Positions 36,611 through 46,162 of a stretch of DNA of 64,000 nt are shown piece after piece (the first letter of the stretch is position 1; each line of letters begins with the position of its first letter). Both the position numbers and the translations under genes were made by a program. This DNA is from Nostoc sp. B(2019) (GTDB taxonomy: Bacteria; Cyanobacteriota; Cyanobacteriia; Cyanobacteriales; Nostocaceae). Under the pieces are notes generated by a model. That model was not told where the DNA came from and did not search any database. It was given only the letters and a program-made list of their open reading frames with translations. Location of the stretch: contig NZ_WVID01000017.1 in NCBI RefSeq assembly GCF_010091925.1, forward strand, positions 62,001-126,000. Direction: 5' to 3'.

Positions 36611-36880
36611 TTACAGGTAGCCAATCACCTTACTTGGTGAATAGTAAATAGACTTTTGTTGTTTTTGTTGAGTATCTTGCTTTTCATTATTGGCTAATAG
36701 CTGGAATGAGATAAACAAAACAAACAACAACAGCAAAAACGAGCCTAAACCAGAGGGATACTTATTTATTTCTCGCTCTACACCACATTTGAGGCAGACA
36801 TATCTATTAGGATTACCTGTATCTTGGGCAAAGGGGCAATAACTCGGATTGCAATCATGATGACAATTTTTGTCCAACAT
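36611..36880 (-). CDS. small membrane protein with a zinc-ribbon-like N-terminus
   Basis: An 89-residue protein with a perfect AGGAGG ribosome binding site before the ATG. The N-terminus has paired cysteines: CHHDC, SYCPF and YVCLKCGVE, a likely metal-binding knuckle. A single hydrophobic span (LGSFLLLLFVLFISFQLL) follows near residues 45-62, then a polar tail rich in Q and K. Function unknown. Confidence 0.7.
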   Translation of the reverse strand: MLDKNCHHDCNPSYCPFAQDTGNPNRYVCLKCGVEREINKYPSGLGSFLLLLFVLFISFQLLANNEKQDTQQKQQKSIYYSPSKVIGYL

Positions 36881-37262
36881 TATTGATTGAACCTCCTGTA
36901 GGGTGAAAACTTACATAATGGTTGTAAACACGCCTCTACAGAATCTAGTTAGTTAATACCTACTGCCTGTTTAGTAGACACCACTTTCATGAGTCATTAA
37001 TATCAGAGGGTAACAAGTAATATCTGTGATTTACTAAGCTTGCAGTAGCCGCGCTGATAAAATCTCTCCTCAACCACATTTTCTTGGCGCTTAACTTAAC
37101 TTCGCCTGTATTAATTACAAGAGTAATACAATCTACAATGGCTTGCAGTCGGATAAAGTAGTTTAATATTCGGTAGGAAAAAGTAGCTTGTAGTATGATC
37201 AGTAGGAATAAGTACTAAAAATATAGTTATAATGAAGTAAAAATGATACATCAAGTCAGCAA
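36881..37262. other. divergent promoter region with a 15-base direct repeat
   Basis: The 382 bp between the leftward zinc-ribbon gene and the rightward STAND gene carry GGTAGGAAAAAGTAG (37172-37186) and AGTAGGAATAAGTAC (37201-37215), a near-repeat with a 29-bp offset. A TATAAT lies at 37228-37233, 30 bp before the STAND start, but no matching -35 box was found. The repeat could be an operator; this is inference. Confidence 0.4.
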
Positions 37263-39620
37263 ATGGGTGCAGAAGAGGCCTTAGAGTTTGTAGACAGCTT
37301 GGTTTTTCTCAGGACGGGAGAACATTTAGATAGAACTCAAAGGATTATCTTGCGTCATTTGTGGGAGGATGAGAAGCGGACTTACCAGGATATTGCCAAC
37401 AGTCATAGTTATACAGAAGCGCATTTAAAAGCAGTTGGTGCAGGACTTTGGCATCTACTATCAGATGTTCTAGGAGAGAAAGTCTCAAAATCAACCTTCC
37501 AAGGCGTGGTGCAGGGATTTTGGGCAACCCAACAGTCACAAAAAATCTCCGATATCCCCAATTTAACTAGCAACAATACCAAACCCCAAGATATAGATTC
37601 TAGCTTTGTAGGACGCGATCGCGAAATAGCCGAGATCCACACCCTCGTTGGTCGAGAAGCAAAAGTTATTCTTATCCAGGGTGAAGGCGGTGTTGGCAAA
37701 ACAACCTTAGCACGTAAATATTTTAAAACTCAAAAGTTTGATTCTGTTCTACAACTGTGGATGGCGACAGAAATCCAAAACATCACTCCTGTGGAGAGTG
37801 TGGTTGAGGAATGGCTGCGGCGAGACTTTAACGAAGAACCAGGACGCGATTTTGGTATCAACTTAGAGCGACTACGGCGGAAGTTGCGAGAGCATACCCC
37901 TAAAATTGGGGTGTTTATTGATAACTTAGAAACTGCTCTAGATAAAAATGGTAAGTTCCTGGAATGTCGTCGGCCTTATGTTGAGTTATTAAGAGTATTA
38001 GCAGACCCAGATGTACATTCTGTTACCTTAGTAACAAGTCGTGAGCGTTTGCGTGAATCTACTATAGAGGTTCATCTTTATCCACTCAAAGGCTTAGATG
38101 ATAAAGCATGGCGACAATTTTTCAGCCGTCGCCAAATAAATTGTGATTCTACTGTTCTCAGTGAAATGTGCAGAGCTTATGGAGGTAATGCTAAAGCAAT
38201 GCAAATTCTCCGAGGCGCAATATTGACAGATTTTAATGGTGATATAGATGCTTATTGGCAAGAAAATCGTACAGATTTATTAATAGAAAGAGAGCTAAAA
38301 GATTTAGTCGCCAGTCAATTTACTCGTCTTCAACAGATTGATATAGAAGCCTATCGCCTGCTGTATCGTTTAGGGTGCTATCGCTACCAAGATATTCCTT
38401 CTATACCTATCGAGGGAGTTTTATGCTTGCTTTGGGATGTACCCGAACAACAGCGTAAACGTGTAATTAAAGCCTTACAAGATTTGTCTTTAATAGAAAC
38501 TAAAAAAGGACAATACTGGCTGCACCCTGTAATTCGTGATGAAGCGATCGCTAGGTTAAGGTTAGTAGGTGAAGACTGGGAATTAGTAAATAGAAAAGCC
38601 GCAGAATTCTGGATGCAACGGGTCGAAATAGTCAAAAATATCACGGATGCTCTGACAGCTTTAGAAGCTTATTATCACTATGTAGAAATTGGGGATTTTG
38701 AGCAAGCTGGTGATGTTATTTTACAAGGGCGAGGCAAGCAGTGGGGTATAGGGCTGCCTTTGGGTTGCTCATTTTACCAACTGGGATTGCTCCAGAAAAA
38801 TTTTACAGTAACGAAGCGGATAATTGATGATATAAAATCCCCAGAAAGATTGATTAAACTTTATAACATACTTGGGTATACATATCGAATCATCGGTTGT
38901 ATTAAAGAAGCTATAGAGTGCTATGAAAAATCAGAAGAAATATTAGATAATCTAGATATAAAGACAACAAAAGTTTCAATTTTATTCAACACAGGGCTTT
39001 GTAAGCTTGATATATGGGAAATAGAAGCAGCAGAAGATTGTTTCAATGCTGTTTGTAGCCTAGCAGAAAAAAATAGCAACCTTGATGATTATATGGCTTA
39101 TGCTCAATGCTCTCTGGCTTTGATTAAATCATACTCTGGTCATAGAAATGATGCTTTTTATATTGCTGAAGAGGCTTTTTCTACAATGTCATTATCAAGT
39201 AGAGTGTCTTTATGGGGAAGAGGACATAGCTTAATAACACTTTGTTTAACTTATAAGAATTTAGGTAATCTTAAAAAAGCCTTTGAACTCTGCCAAAGAG
39301 CCATATTTGACTCAGAAGAAAACAACTTTACCCAGCTTAAGGCTAAAGCTATAAGTTGCCTAGCCGTTTTGTATCGAGAACAGGGAGAATTGACGAAAGC
39401 AGTTTTCCATCATTCAGAAGCAATAGAAATTCTGGATAAAATAGGTGCAAAATCTAATTTAGCAGAGGCTTGCTATCAATTAGCATTGACTTATCAAAGA
39501 ATGGGTGAAATCAATAAGAGTAGAGAAAATTTTGTCCAAGCGATCGCTCTATTTAACGAAATGCAAGCACCTAGGCAAATTCAAAAAGTAGAAACAGCAA
39601 TGGAGTGTTTTGAGAAATAA
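37263..39620 (+). CDS. STAND NTPase: vMAP-like HTH, NB-ARC ATPase, TPR repeats
   Basis: A 785-residue three-part protein. Residues 1-85 (EEALEFVDSLVFLRTGEHL, RTYQDIANSHSYTEAHLK, GEKVSKSTFQGV) match the N-terminal helix-turn-helix of vWA-MoxR-associated proteins. Residues 115-400 are an NB-ARC ATPase with P-loop GEGGVGKTTLARKYF near residue 140 and IGVFIDNLETAL as Walker B. Residues 530-785 are TPR repeats (YNILGYTYRIIGCIKEAIEC and similar). Such STAND proteins act as ligand-triggered switches, often in immunity or cell death. No effector domain is fused here. Confidence 0.85.
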   Translation: MGAEEALEFVDSLVFLRTGEHLDRTQRIILRHLWEDEKRTYQDIANSHSYTEAHLKAVGAGLWHLLSDVLGEKVSKSTFQGVVQGFWATQQSQKISDIPNLTSNNTKPQDIDSSFVGRDREIAEIHTLVGREAKVILIQGEGGVGKTTLARKYFKTQKFDSVLQLWMATEIQNITPVESVVEEWLRRDFNEEPGRDFGINLERLRRKLREHTPKIGVFIDNLETALDKNGKFLECRRPYVELLRVLADPDVHSVTLVTSRERLRESTIEVHLYPLKGLDDKAWRQFFSRRQINCDSTVLSEMCRAYGGNAKAMQILRGAILTDFNGDIDAYWQENRTDLLIERELKDLVASQFTRLQQIDIEAYRLLYRLGCYRYQDIPSIPIEGVLCLLWDVPEQQRKRVIKALQDLSLIETKKGQYWLHPVIRDEAIARLRLVGEDWELVNRKAAEFWMQRVEIVKNITDALTALEAYYHYVEIGDFEQAGDVILQGRGKQWGIGLPLGCSFYQLGLLQKNFTVTKRIIDDIKSPERLIKLYNILGYTYRIIGCIKEAIECYEKSEEILDNLDIKTTKVSILFNTGLCKLDIWEIEAAEDCFNAVCSLAEKNSNLDDYMAYAQCSLALIKSYSGHRNDAFYIAEEAFSTMSLSSRVSLWGRGHSLITLCLTYKNLGNLKKAFELCQRAIFDSEENNFTQLKAKAISCLAVLYREQGELTKAVFHHSEAIEILDKIGAKSNLAEACYQLALTYQRMGEINKSRENFVQAIALFNEMQAPRQIQKVETAMECFEK

Positions 39621-39664
39621 GCAGTAATAATATTAGTAAGTGCTGTCCAGGAGAATAGATAGTT

Positions 39665-40213
39665 ATGGTAACTGCTACAGTTATTACAAATGTGTCACCA
39701 GATGTTTCTCTAGAAGACTGGATGCAAAATCCCCCTGATAATACAGAATGGGTGGATGGGGAATTAGTGGAGAAAAATGGAGTGACACTTAAGCACAGTC
39801 GGATTCAAGCTAATGTAGCTTATTACTGGAGAAATTACAAAGATTCCAGTGGACAAGGGGGACAAGTTTATACAGAAGTACCCTGTCGCACTAACAAACA
39901 GGGACGTGTTCCTGATGTTGCTTATCTCACACCAGAATTAATTACTCAGTTTGGCGAACCCGCTGCATTACCCCAAAGTTTCCCATTAATTGCTGAGATT
40001 ATTTCCCCTACAGATATTGCTGAAGAGATGATTGCCAAATCTCAAGAATATCTGCAATCTCAAGGTGAAGAAGTGTGGTTAGTATTTCCAGAAAATCGTT
40101 GGATTATTGTGATTACCCAAAATCAGCGACTTGTGTTTATTTCTGGTGAGATTGTTAGTACTCAAACTGTATTGAAAGGTTTCAATGTCGCAGTCGATGA
40201 ATTGTTGGCTTGA
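39665..40213 (+). CDS. Uma2-family (DUF820) putative nuclease
   Basis: A 182-residue PD-(D/E)XK-fold protein. SLEDWMQNPPDNTEWVDGE opens the fold, GRVPDVAYLTPE supplies the catalytic acidic residue, and FPLIAEIISPTD carries the E-x-x-S segment of Uma2 proteins. A K-x-x-EYLQS stretch and EEVWLVFPENR follow. Uma2 genes are greatly expanded in cyanobacteria, and their targets are unknown. It lies 44 bp after the STAND gene and is probably co-transcribed. Confidence 0.85.
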   Translation: MVTATVITNVSPDVSLEDWMQNPPDNTEWVDGELVEKNGVTLKHSRIQANVAYYWRNYKDSSGQGGQVYTEVPCRTNKQGRVPDVAYLTPELITQFGEPAALPQSFPLIAEIISPTDIAEEMIAKSQEYLQSQGEEVWLVFPENRWIIVITQNQRLVFISGEIVSTQTVLKGFNVAVDELLA

Positions 40214-40276
40214 TAGGTAAGATTCCCGACTTTTCTAAAAAATTGGGAATCTGAGCCGAGGCGATAAAATCTGAGA

Positions 40277-40987
40277 TTAACGGAAACCCAAAATTTCCGA
40301 AACCGCCGCTACAATATCAAGATAAAAGTTGCCTTTCACTGCGCGAAACAACTCAAATTTAGAGTCAGGAGCACCAAAAAACGGTCTGAGAAACCATCCT
40401 AACTGTACGCCAACAAAGGCATAAAGCAATAACCAGGATCTTAAAATGGTGGTACGGGTTTTTTTGCCGACTTCATCTTGTTGAGAAAGTAACTGCATTC
40501 CCTCATAAAGGAACCTAACGCCGAAAATACCTGTGATGCCAAAAATTAACACATTCAACAGTTTAAAAAACTGATAAGAGTCGGGAGTAGTGATGAGGAA
40601 AAATAGTGTTACAGGTGCCAAGCTGAATAAAAGCACACTAATCACTGATACAGATGTGAGTAACACAACGAAATGCTGTTGAATACTGCTACGGGAACCA
40701 AACAAAACATTAAAGAAGAATAAAGTCGGAAAACAAATGATGAGTGTTAATAAATAGAAAGCTGGGAGTTTGATAGCGCCAGATAAAGCCTGTCCCCAAC
40801 TATGAGATGCGCCGATAATTGCACCATAGATAGCAAAAAAAATGGAACTAGAAACGAACAGAGAACTGATTTTATTTTGTAATCGCACTCCCTGACGAAT
40901 TTCTTCTAAGAACCCCTGGCGATCGCGCAGTAAATTAACTAAGACACCAAATTGTTGAATTCCGCGAGATTTATTTTTTTCTAGCAT
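40277..40987 (-). CDS. WH2-annotated-type membrane protein, copy 2
   Basis: About 236 residues from the ATG at 40987. It shares the layout and many segments of the next gene: RGIQQFGVLVNLLRDRQGFLE, SSIFFAIYGAIIGASHSWGQ and FVGVQLGWFLRPFFG. Five or so hydrophobic spans. From memory, cyanobacterial proteins of this kind are often labelled actin-binding WH2-like; no evidence of actin binding is visible. It is a tandem duplicate of the gene upstream (41024-41728). Confidence 0.7.
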   Translation of the reverse strand: MLEKNKSRGIQQFGVLVNLLRDRQGFLEEIRQGVRLQNKISSLFVSSSIFFAIYGAIIGASHSWGQALSGAIKLPAFYLLTLIICFPTLFFFNVLFGSRSSIQQHFVVLLTSVSVISVLLFSLAPVTLFFLITTPDSYQFFKLLNVLIFGITGIFGVRFLYEGMQLLSQQDEVGKKTRTTILRSWLLLYAFVGVQLGWFLRPFFGAPDSKFELFRAVKGNFYLDIVAAVSEILGFR

Positions 40988-41023
40988 AATCTTTTGAGAT
41001 TTTAAATTTTGTTTAATAACCAA

Positions 41024-41728
41024 TTAACGAAATCCTAAGAGATAGCTAATAGCTTGAATTACACTTAGATAAAAATTGCCTTCTCGCTCGCGAAACAGTT
41101 GAAATACAGAATCAGGTGTACCAAAAAACGGTCTGAGAGTCCATCCTAATTGACTCCCTACAAAAGCATAAAGAAATAGCCAAAATTGCAAAATCTTTTG
41201 GCGCGTATTACTACCTTCATTCTCTTGTTCTAAAACCAAACTCGTAGCGTGATATAAAGACGAAATTCCAATAAATCCAGTTATTGCAAAGAGGAATACA
41301 TTTAGCAAAATTAAAAACTGGTAATTATTAGTAGTAATCAAGAAAAATAGTGTAATTGGTGCGAAGCTAAATAAAAGCACACTAGTAACTGAAACCGCAG
41401 TCAGTACTAATGCTAAATGCTGACCAAAAGTCCGCTTTGAACCAAAAATAATATTAGCAAAGTACAAAGTCGGTATACAAATCAATAGTGTGATTAAATA
41501 GAGGGCTGGCAGTTTAATGGCGGAAGATAAAGCTTGCATCCAACTGTGGTATGCACCAATGATTCCGCCATAAATAGCAAGGAATATGGAACTACAAACT
41601 AGCAGAGAAATGATTTTATTTGGTAATCTTGTACCTTGGCGAACTTCCTCTAAAAATCCATTGCGATCGCGCAATAATTCAATTAATACTGCAAAGTACT
41701 TGATCCCTGATGATTTCCGCTCAATCAT
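41024..41728 (-). CDS. WH2-annotated-type membrane protein, copy 1
   Basis: About 234 residues from the ATG at 41728, preceded by GAGG five bases upstream. It matches its neighbour in order and detail: GIKYFAVLIELLRDRNGFLE, SSIFLAIYGGIIGAYHSWMQ and FVGSQLGWTLRPFFGTPDS. Several hydrophobic spans, so integral to a membrane. The function is unknown; the duplicate downstream and the cruP gene upstream are on the same strand. Confidence 0.7.
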   Translation of the reverse strand: MIERKSSGIKYFAVLIELLRDRNGFLEEVRQGTRLPNKIISLLVCSSIFLAIYGGIIGAYHSWMQALSSAIKLPALYLITLLICIPTLYFANIIFGSKRTFGQHLALVLTAVSVTSVLLFSFAPITLFFLITTNNYQFLILLNVFLFAITGFIGISSLYHATSLVLEQENEGSNTRQKILQFWLFLYAFVGSQLGWTLRPFFGTPDSVFQLFREREGNFYLSVIQAISYLLGFR

Positions 41729-41750
41729 GTTATCCTCACACACATATTAT

Positions 41751-43298
41751 TCAAGTTCCATCCGAATAATCAGCGCCAGAACCATATTTCCATGCATCAA
41801 CCAAACGATGCCAATAATATTGTTGTTCGCTTGGTTGATTCTTAAGCCATGTTTCTAACATTGGGCTTAACCAAAATAAGGCAGTATAAACACCCAAATT
41901 TCCATAATGCACCATCCAATCTAGTAAACTTCCCAAACCTACTTGTGGAATTATTTTGGCAACTAATCCCGGATGTGCCAAACCAGTTTTTAACAATGTT
42001 TGTGTCAGCGCCGAAAACTGCACTATATCTTGCAAAAATGGTTTTAGCACTGGCGTACCCAACTGTTGCATTTCTTGAAACACAGCAGAGAGCAGTTGGT
42101 TAATTTGATCTGGGGCAATCTTCTGATTCACGCCGACACTCATTGCCTTTTGAAACAACCAAGTAACAGTCAGACTAGGCTGATAAGGTTGCAGTAGTGA
42201 CAGTGCTTTAGCAGATAGTTGCTCAGTTTGTAGTGCCTCGTAGATGCCAAATGTTAAACGCTTTAGGTGACGCACCATCGCACCAAAACCACCAAAACTC
42301 AAGGGTGATTGACTCCCGCTGCTATCTCCCACTGGCACAATGTGGCTCCAAGGGGTTTTGAGGGGACTTTGGCGATAGGTAGGAAAGAATCCAAACAGCG
42401 CTCGTTGAAACTTTAACTGGCTCAATTCCACACCTTGGTATTCTGGTAAGAAACGCAGATATTCTTCAAATAGAGCTTCCAAACTTAAGCGTTGTGGATG
42501 TGCATCCATGTAAGTGAATAAGTAAGTGGTTCTGCCATCTCTGGCTGGGAAGGCTTCCCAGAAGTACTGGCATTGATTCTGCAAGGATGTAAATGATAAT
42601 AACAAGTCGCCTGAGTGATTTTCCGGAAAACCTTGGGCGCAACTTCCCACTACTAGGCAAAGGGCATCTGGTTTCTTTCCTTGGCGTGCTTGCTGGGTGA
42701 TGGGAGAAAGATGCCCCATTGCATCGATTAACAATCTAGCTTTGAATTGGTTATTTACAATCACCCCATCTGGATGAACCACGGCTTCGGTAAAAGGTGT
42801 ATTTTCTAACAACTTTCCACCAGCAGACAAAAATTTTGTTTTCAAGGTAGCCAGTAAATAAACTGGATCTACGCCAATATTTAGCACATCCTCTACCCAA
42901 ACTTCTGTACCACCGCGAAAGCTAACTCGTGCCGGGTTATATTTGGTAGCGATCGCTTGTTCTAATTCCGCATCTGTCAATAGGTTTAATTCCAAGAATA
43001 CATTTAACTCATCTTTAGAGATATTCCATTCTTGTTTTCGACCACGTAGGATATTCTTTTCTATTAATGCTACTCGCAATCCCTTCACGGCTAAGGCACA
43101 ACCAATTAAAATTCCTAATGTGCCACCGCAAATAATTGCATCCCAGTCCGCATTACCTAAAGGCTGTTGACTTTCTTTAACTAATGTTGGTAATGATGCA
43201 GTGTTTTCTCTGAGTGATGTTAGGATGCGATCGCCTTGACGCAATCCTCCCAGAACATCGCCCGGTAGTTGGCAGAGAATCTCTTCAGTTAATGACAT
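41751..43298 (-). CDS. cruP: CruP-type lycopene cyclase paralog, FAD-dependent
   Basis: A 515-residue flavoprotein. WDAIICGGTLGILIGCALAV is the Rossmann FAD-binding site near residue 52, LRVALIEKN its second strand, IVPVGDSSGSQSPLSFGGFG the second FAD-binding block. Length and the N-terminal extension before the GG motif fit CruP rather than the longer CruA. CruA is a lycopene cyclase; CruP is a paralog linked to carotenoids and oxygen stress in cyanobacteria and plants. The FAD fold is certain, the sub-assignment likely. Confidence 0.8.
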   Translation of the reverse strand: MSLTEEILCQLPGDVLGGLRQGDRILTSLRENTASLPTLVKESQQPLGNADWDAIICGGTLGILIGCALAVKGLRVALIEKNILRGRKQEWNISKDELNVFLELNLLTDAELEQAIATKYNPARVSFRGGTEVWVEDVLNIGVDPVYLLATLKTKFLSAGGKLLENTPFTEAVVHPDGVIVNNQFKARLLIDAMGHLSPITQQARQGKKPDALCLVVGSCAQGFPENHSGDLLLSFTSLQNQCQYFWEAFPARDGRTTYLFTYMDAHPQRLSLEALFEEYLRFLPEYQGVELSQLKFQRALFGFFPTYRQSPLKTPWSHIVPVGDSSGSQSPLSFGGFGAMVRHLKRLTFGIYEALQTEQLSAKALSLLQPYQPSLTVTWLFQKAMSVGVNQKIAPDQINQLLSAVFQEMQQLGTPVLKPFLQDIVQFSALTQTLLKTGLAHPGLVAKIIPQVGLGSLLDWMVHYGNLGVYTALFWLSPMLETWLKNQPSEQQYYWHRLVDAWKYGSGADYSDGT

Positions 43299-43665
43299 AA
43301 AAGTTAATTTCAGCAGAGTTACTAGTATTGATCGTATCTTTACTAGATTTTTTAGTGTGATTTCTTAGATAAAATTTTGATTATTGTCATAAATAATATG
43401 TACTTATGATAAGTGCTAGTAAATTAGCTCAAATTTATTGAGTATAGATGCGGTAATCCTTATCAGATAAGCTTTGTCAGTTCGTTATCCGCATCAGAAT
43501 CTCAGTACTTTACTGTTTCTTTAAGAAGATTTCTTGAAAATTTTACTTATTTTGAATAAATAAAAAATATATACTTAAAATTATTGTTATAACGAAAGAG
43601 AACTTCAGACAAAAATAGGTTTTAGCTCAGACTGTAAACAAGTTAATACGCTTTCAAGTTTTCTT
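43299..43665. other. divergent intergenic region
   Basis: This 367-bp A+T-rich stretch separates cruP (leftward) and the second glycan locus (rightward) and must hold both promoters. No gene, RNA or repeat was recognised in it. Confidence 0.4.
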
Positions 43666-44937
43666 ATGAAAATTGCCTTTATTGTCGGGAAGTTTCCTGT
43701 ATTATCAGAGACATTTGTTCTGAACCAAATTATAGGCTTGATTTCTTGTGGACATGAGGTAGATATTTACGGGTACCAACCAGATGATACTTTTAAAGTT
43801 CATCCAGATGTAGAAAAATATCACCTGCTGGCTCGTACCCACTACCCACCAAAGATTCCCAGAAATTACTTTTGGCGCTTCCTCAAAGGTCTGCAATTAG
43901 TACTCACAAATTTTACCACAGCGCCTTTAGTATTACTGCGATCGCTCAACCTTTTCAAGTATGGTGGGCGAGCAACTTCCTTGCGATTACTATACTCAGT
44001 CATCCGATTACTAAAAGCTAAACCGTATGATATCATACATTGCCAGTTTGGAACATTCGCCCAAGAAGGTCTGATTTTGCGTGATATTGGTGCCATCAAA
44101 GGAAAGCTAATCACTACATTTCGGGGTTACGATATCAGCCAAGTTATTCAGCAGCGTGGAGAAGATGTTTATGATTCACTATTTGCTAAAGGAGATTTTT
44201 TCTTAGCAAATTGCGAGTATTTCAAGAAAAGGGCCATCAAACTAGGTTGTGATGAGAAAAAAATCGTCGTGCATGGTTCGGGTATAGATAGCAGTCGGTT
44301 CCCATTTAAACTTAGAAAGCCTCATCCCGATGGCAAAATTCGCATTACGACAACTGGTCGTCTTATCGAAAAAAAAGGCATAGAATATAGCATTCGTGCC
44401 GTTGCTAAAGTATCCAAGATTCACCAGAACATTGAGTACAATATCATTGGTGATGGACACTTAAAAGAAAATTTGCAACAGCTAATTGAGGAACTAAATA
44501 TTGCAGATAAAGTCCAGCTTCTCGGTTGGAAAAATCAGCCGGAAATTATTGAGATTCTCGACAACTCCGATATATTCATGGCTCCCAGCGTCACAGCGAT
44601 GAATGGTGATCAAGATGCTCCCGTCAATACTTTAAAAGAAGCAATGTTGATGACTTTGCCAGTTATAGCTACTCGCCACGGTGGTATCCCTGAACTTGTG
44701 CAAGATGGTATTTCTGGTTTTCTAGTTCCTGAACGAGATGCTGATGCGATCGCGGAAAAATTAAGTTATCTCATAGAGCATCCAGAAATTTGGTCACAAA
44801 TGGGTCAAGCAGGTCGTACCTATGTAGAATCAAACTACGACATCAACAAGCTAAACGATGAGCTAATCCAAATTTATCGGCAAGTATTGATAAATGATGT
44901 GCAATCTCAAGATTTGGCGCTAGTAGCTTCAACATGA
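43666..44937 (+). CDS. family 4 glycosyltransferase, WcaL-like
   Basis: A 423-residue GT4 enzyme of the colanic-acid WcaL/AmsK type. [19 protein letters not shown] is the typical start; [15 protein letters not shown] and [11 protein letters not shown] lie in the N-domain; [30 protein letters not shown] and the donor-site segment [14 protein letters not shown], also seen in that family, form the C-domain. It opens the second glycan cluster. Confidence 0.88.
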   Translation: MKIAFIVGKFPVLSETFVLNQIIGLISCGHEVDIYGYQPDDTFKVHPDVEKYHLLARTHYPPKIPRNYFWRFLKGLQLVLTNFTTAPLVLLRSLNLFKYGGRATSLRLLYSVIRLLKAKPYDIIHCQFGTFAQEGLILRDIGAIKGKLITTFRGYDISQVIQQRGEDVYDSLFAKGDFFLANCEYFKKRAIKLGCDEKKIVVHGSGIDSSRFPFKLRKPHPDGKIRITTTGRLIEKKGIEYSIRAVAKVSKIHQNIEYNIIGDGHLKENLQQLIEELNIADKVQLLGWKNQPEIIEILDNSDIFMAPSVTAMNGDQDAPVNTLKEAMLMTLPVIATRHGGIPELVQDGISGFLVPERDADAIAEKLSYLIEHPEIWSQMGQAGRTYVESNYDINKLNDELIQIYRQVLINDVQSQDLALVAST

Positions 44938-45098
44938 GACTATGAAATAAATCATCCATTTATCAAGAGATGGAAATAGCAATGCAATATCAAATACAGA
45001 CGCTCATTACAAAGGTAGAAATCTAAAATCTTCATCTTTACAATTTTAGTCTTTCCCAACTACATCAATTGAAATTACACAAGGATATTGATTTAGAT

Positions 45099-46160
45099 AT
45101 GAACTCGTCAGCCGCAGCCCCAGAAGTTACAATTATTGTTTCCCCACGGGAGCGTTTCAGCCACACCCGTGAATCCTTAGAAAGCATTTACGAATATACT
45201 GAATATCCCTTTCAGTTAATTTACGTAGATGGCGGTTCTCCCCGTCATATCAAAGATTATTTGGCAGAGCAGGCAAAGCAAAAACAATTTCAGTTGATTC
45301 GCACTGATCATTATCTCTCGCCAAACCGCGCCAGAAACATGGGTCTGCGTCAAGTTACGAGTAAGTATGTCGTTTTCATTGATAATGACGTAGTAGTTTC
45401 TCCCGGCTGGCTCAAATCCTTAGTGCAGTGTGCAGAAGAAACAGGCGCGACCATAGTTAGCCCCCTCATCTGCCAAGGTAAAACTCTACACGAAGAAGTG
45501 CATTGTGCAGGTGGAGAATCTGGGGTCAAGGTCGAAACTAAAGGCGAAACAACCAGACGACGGATAATTGAAAAGATTTATAAACAAGGTCGGCGAGTAG
45601 CAGATGTCCTTCCCCAGCTGCAACGGCAAAAAACTGGGCTAGCAGAGTTCCACTGCATGATGGTACGTACAGAGATATTTCAGCAAATTGGTTTGCTAGA
45701 TGAAGCACTGCTAAATACTAAAGAACACGTTGATTTGTGCATCTTGGTAACTGAAGCTGGTGGTACAGTCTACCTAGAACCCGAATCTCTGATGACTTAC
45801 ATGACAGGACAACCACTGGAGTTGACAGACATAAATTACTATATGCTCCGTTGGAGCGATGCTTGGGAACTAGCAAGTCTCAAACGCCTGCGCGATAAGT
45901 GGAACCTCACCGAAGATGAATACTTCAAAAACAAGTACAAACGTTTGGGGTGGCGGCGAAATATGGCAATCATCAATCCCTTTGCTAGCAAACTACCCAT
46001 CGGCAAATTTGGTACACGAGCAGCGGGGAAAATTTTGGGTGTTATGGACAAAGCGCTCAACCGTTATATTACTACTCGCTATACTCAAACTTTGCCTGTG
46101 CAAAACCAAGCCCCAACAAATTTAGATAAATCTGCAAGTACAGCATCATCGCGTGGTTGA
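45099..46160 (+). CDS. family 2 glycosyltransferase
   Basis: About 353 residues from the ATG at 45099 (a TTG at 45069 adds ten residues). VTIIVSPRERFSHTRESL starts the GT2 fold, FQLIYVDGGSPRHI binds the nucleotide, YVVFIDNDVVVSPGW has the DxD motif, and NTKEHVDLCILVTEAGG holds the base. The GT2 domain is complete and the rest is helical. Donor and acceptor unknown. Confidence 0.85.
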   Translation: MNSSAAAPEVTIIVSPRERFSHTRESLESIYEYTEYPFQLIYVDGGSPRHIKDYLAEQAKQKQFQLIRTDHYLSPNRARNMGLRQVTSKYVVFIDNDVVVSPGWLKSLVQCAEETGATIVSPLICQGKTLHEEVHCAGGESGVKVETKGETTRRRIIEKIYKQGRRVADVLPQLQRQKTGLAEFHCMMVRTEIFQQIGLLDEALLNTKEHVDLCILVTEAGGTVYLEPESLMTYMTGQPLELTDINYYMLRWSDAWELASLKRLRDKWNLTEDEYFKNKYKRLGWRRNMAIINPFASKLPIGKFGTRAAGKILGVMDKALNRYITTRYTQTLPVQNQAPTNLDKSASTASSRG

Positions 46161-46162
46161 TT

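Noticed and set aside
37228-37233. TATAAT as the STAND gene promoter
   Set aside because: No -35 box at a suitable distance; kept only as a note on the intergenic region.
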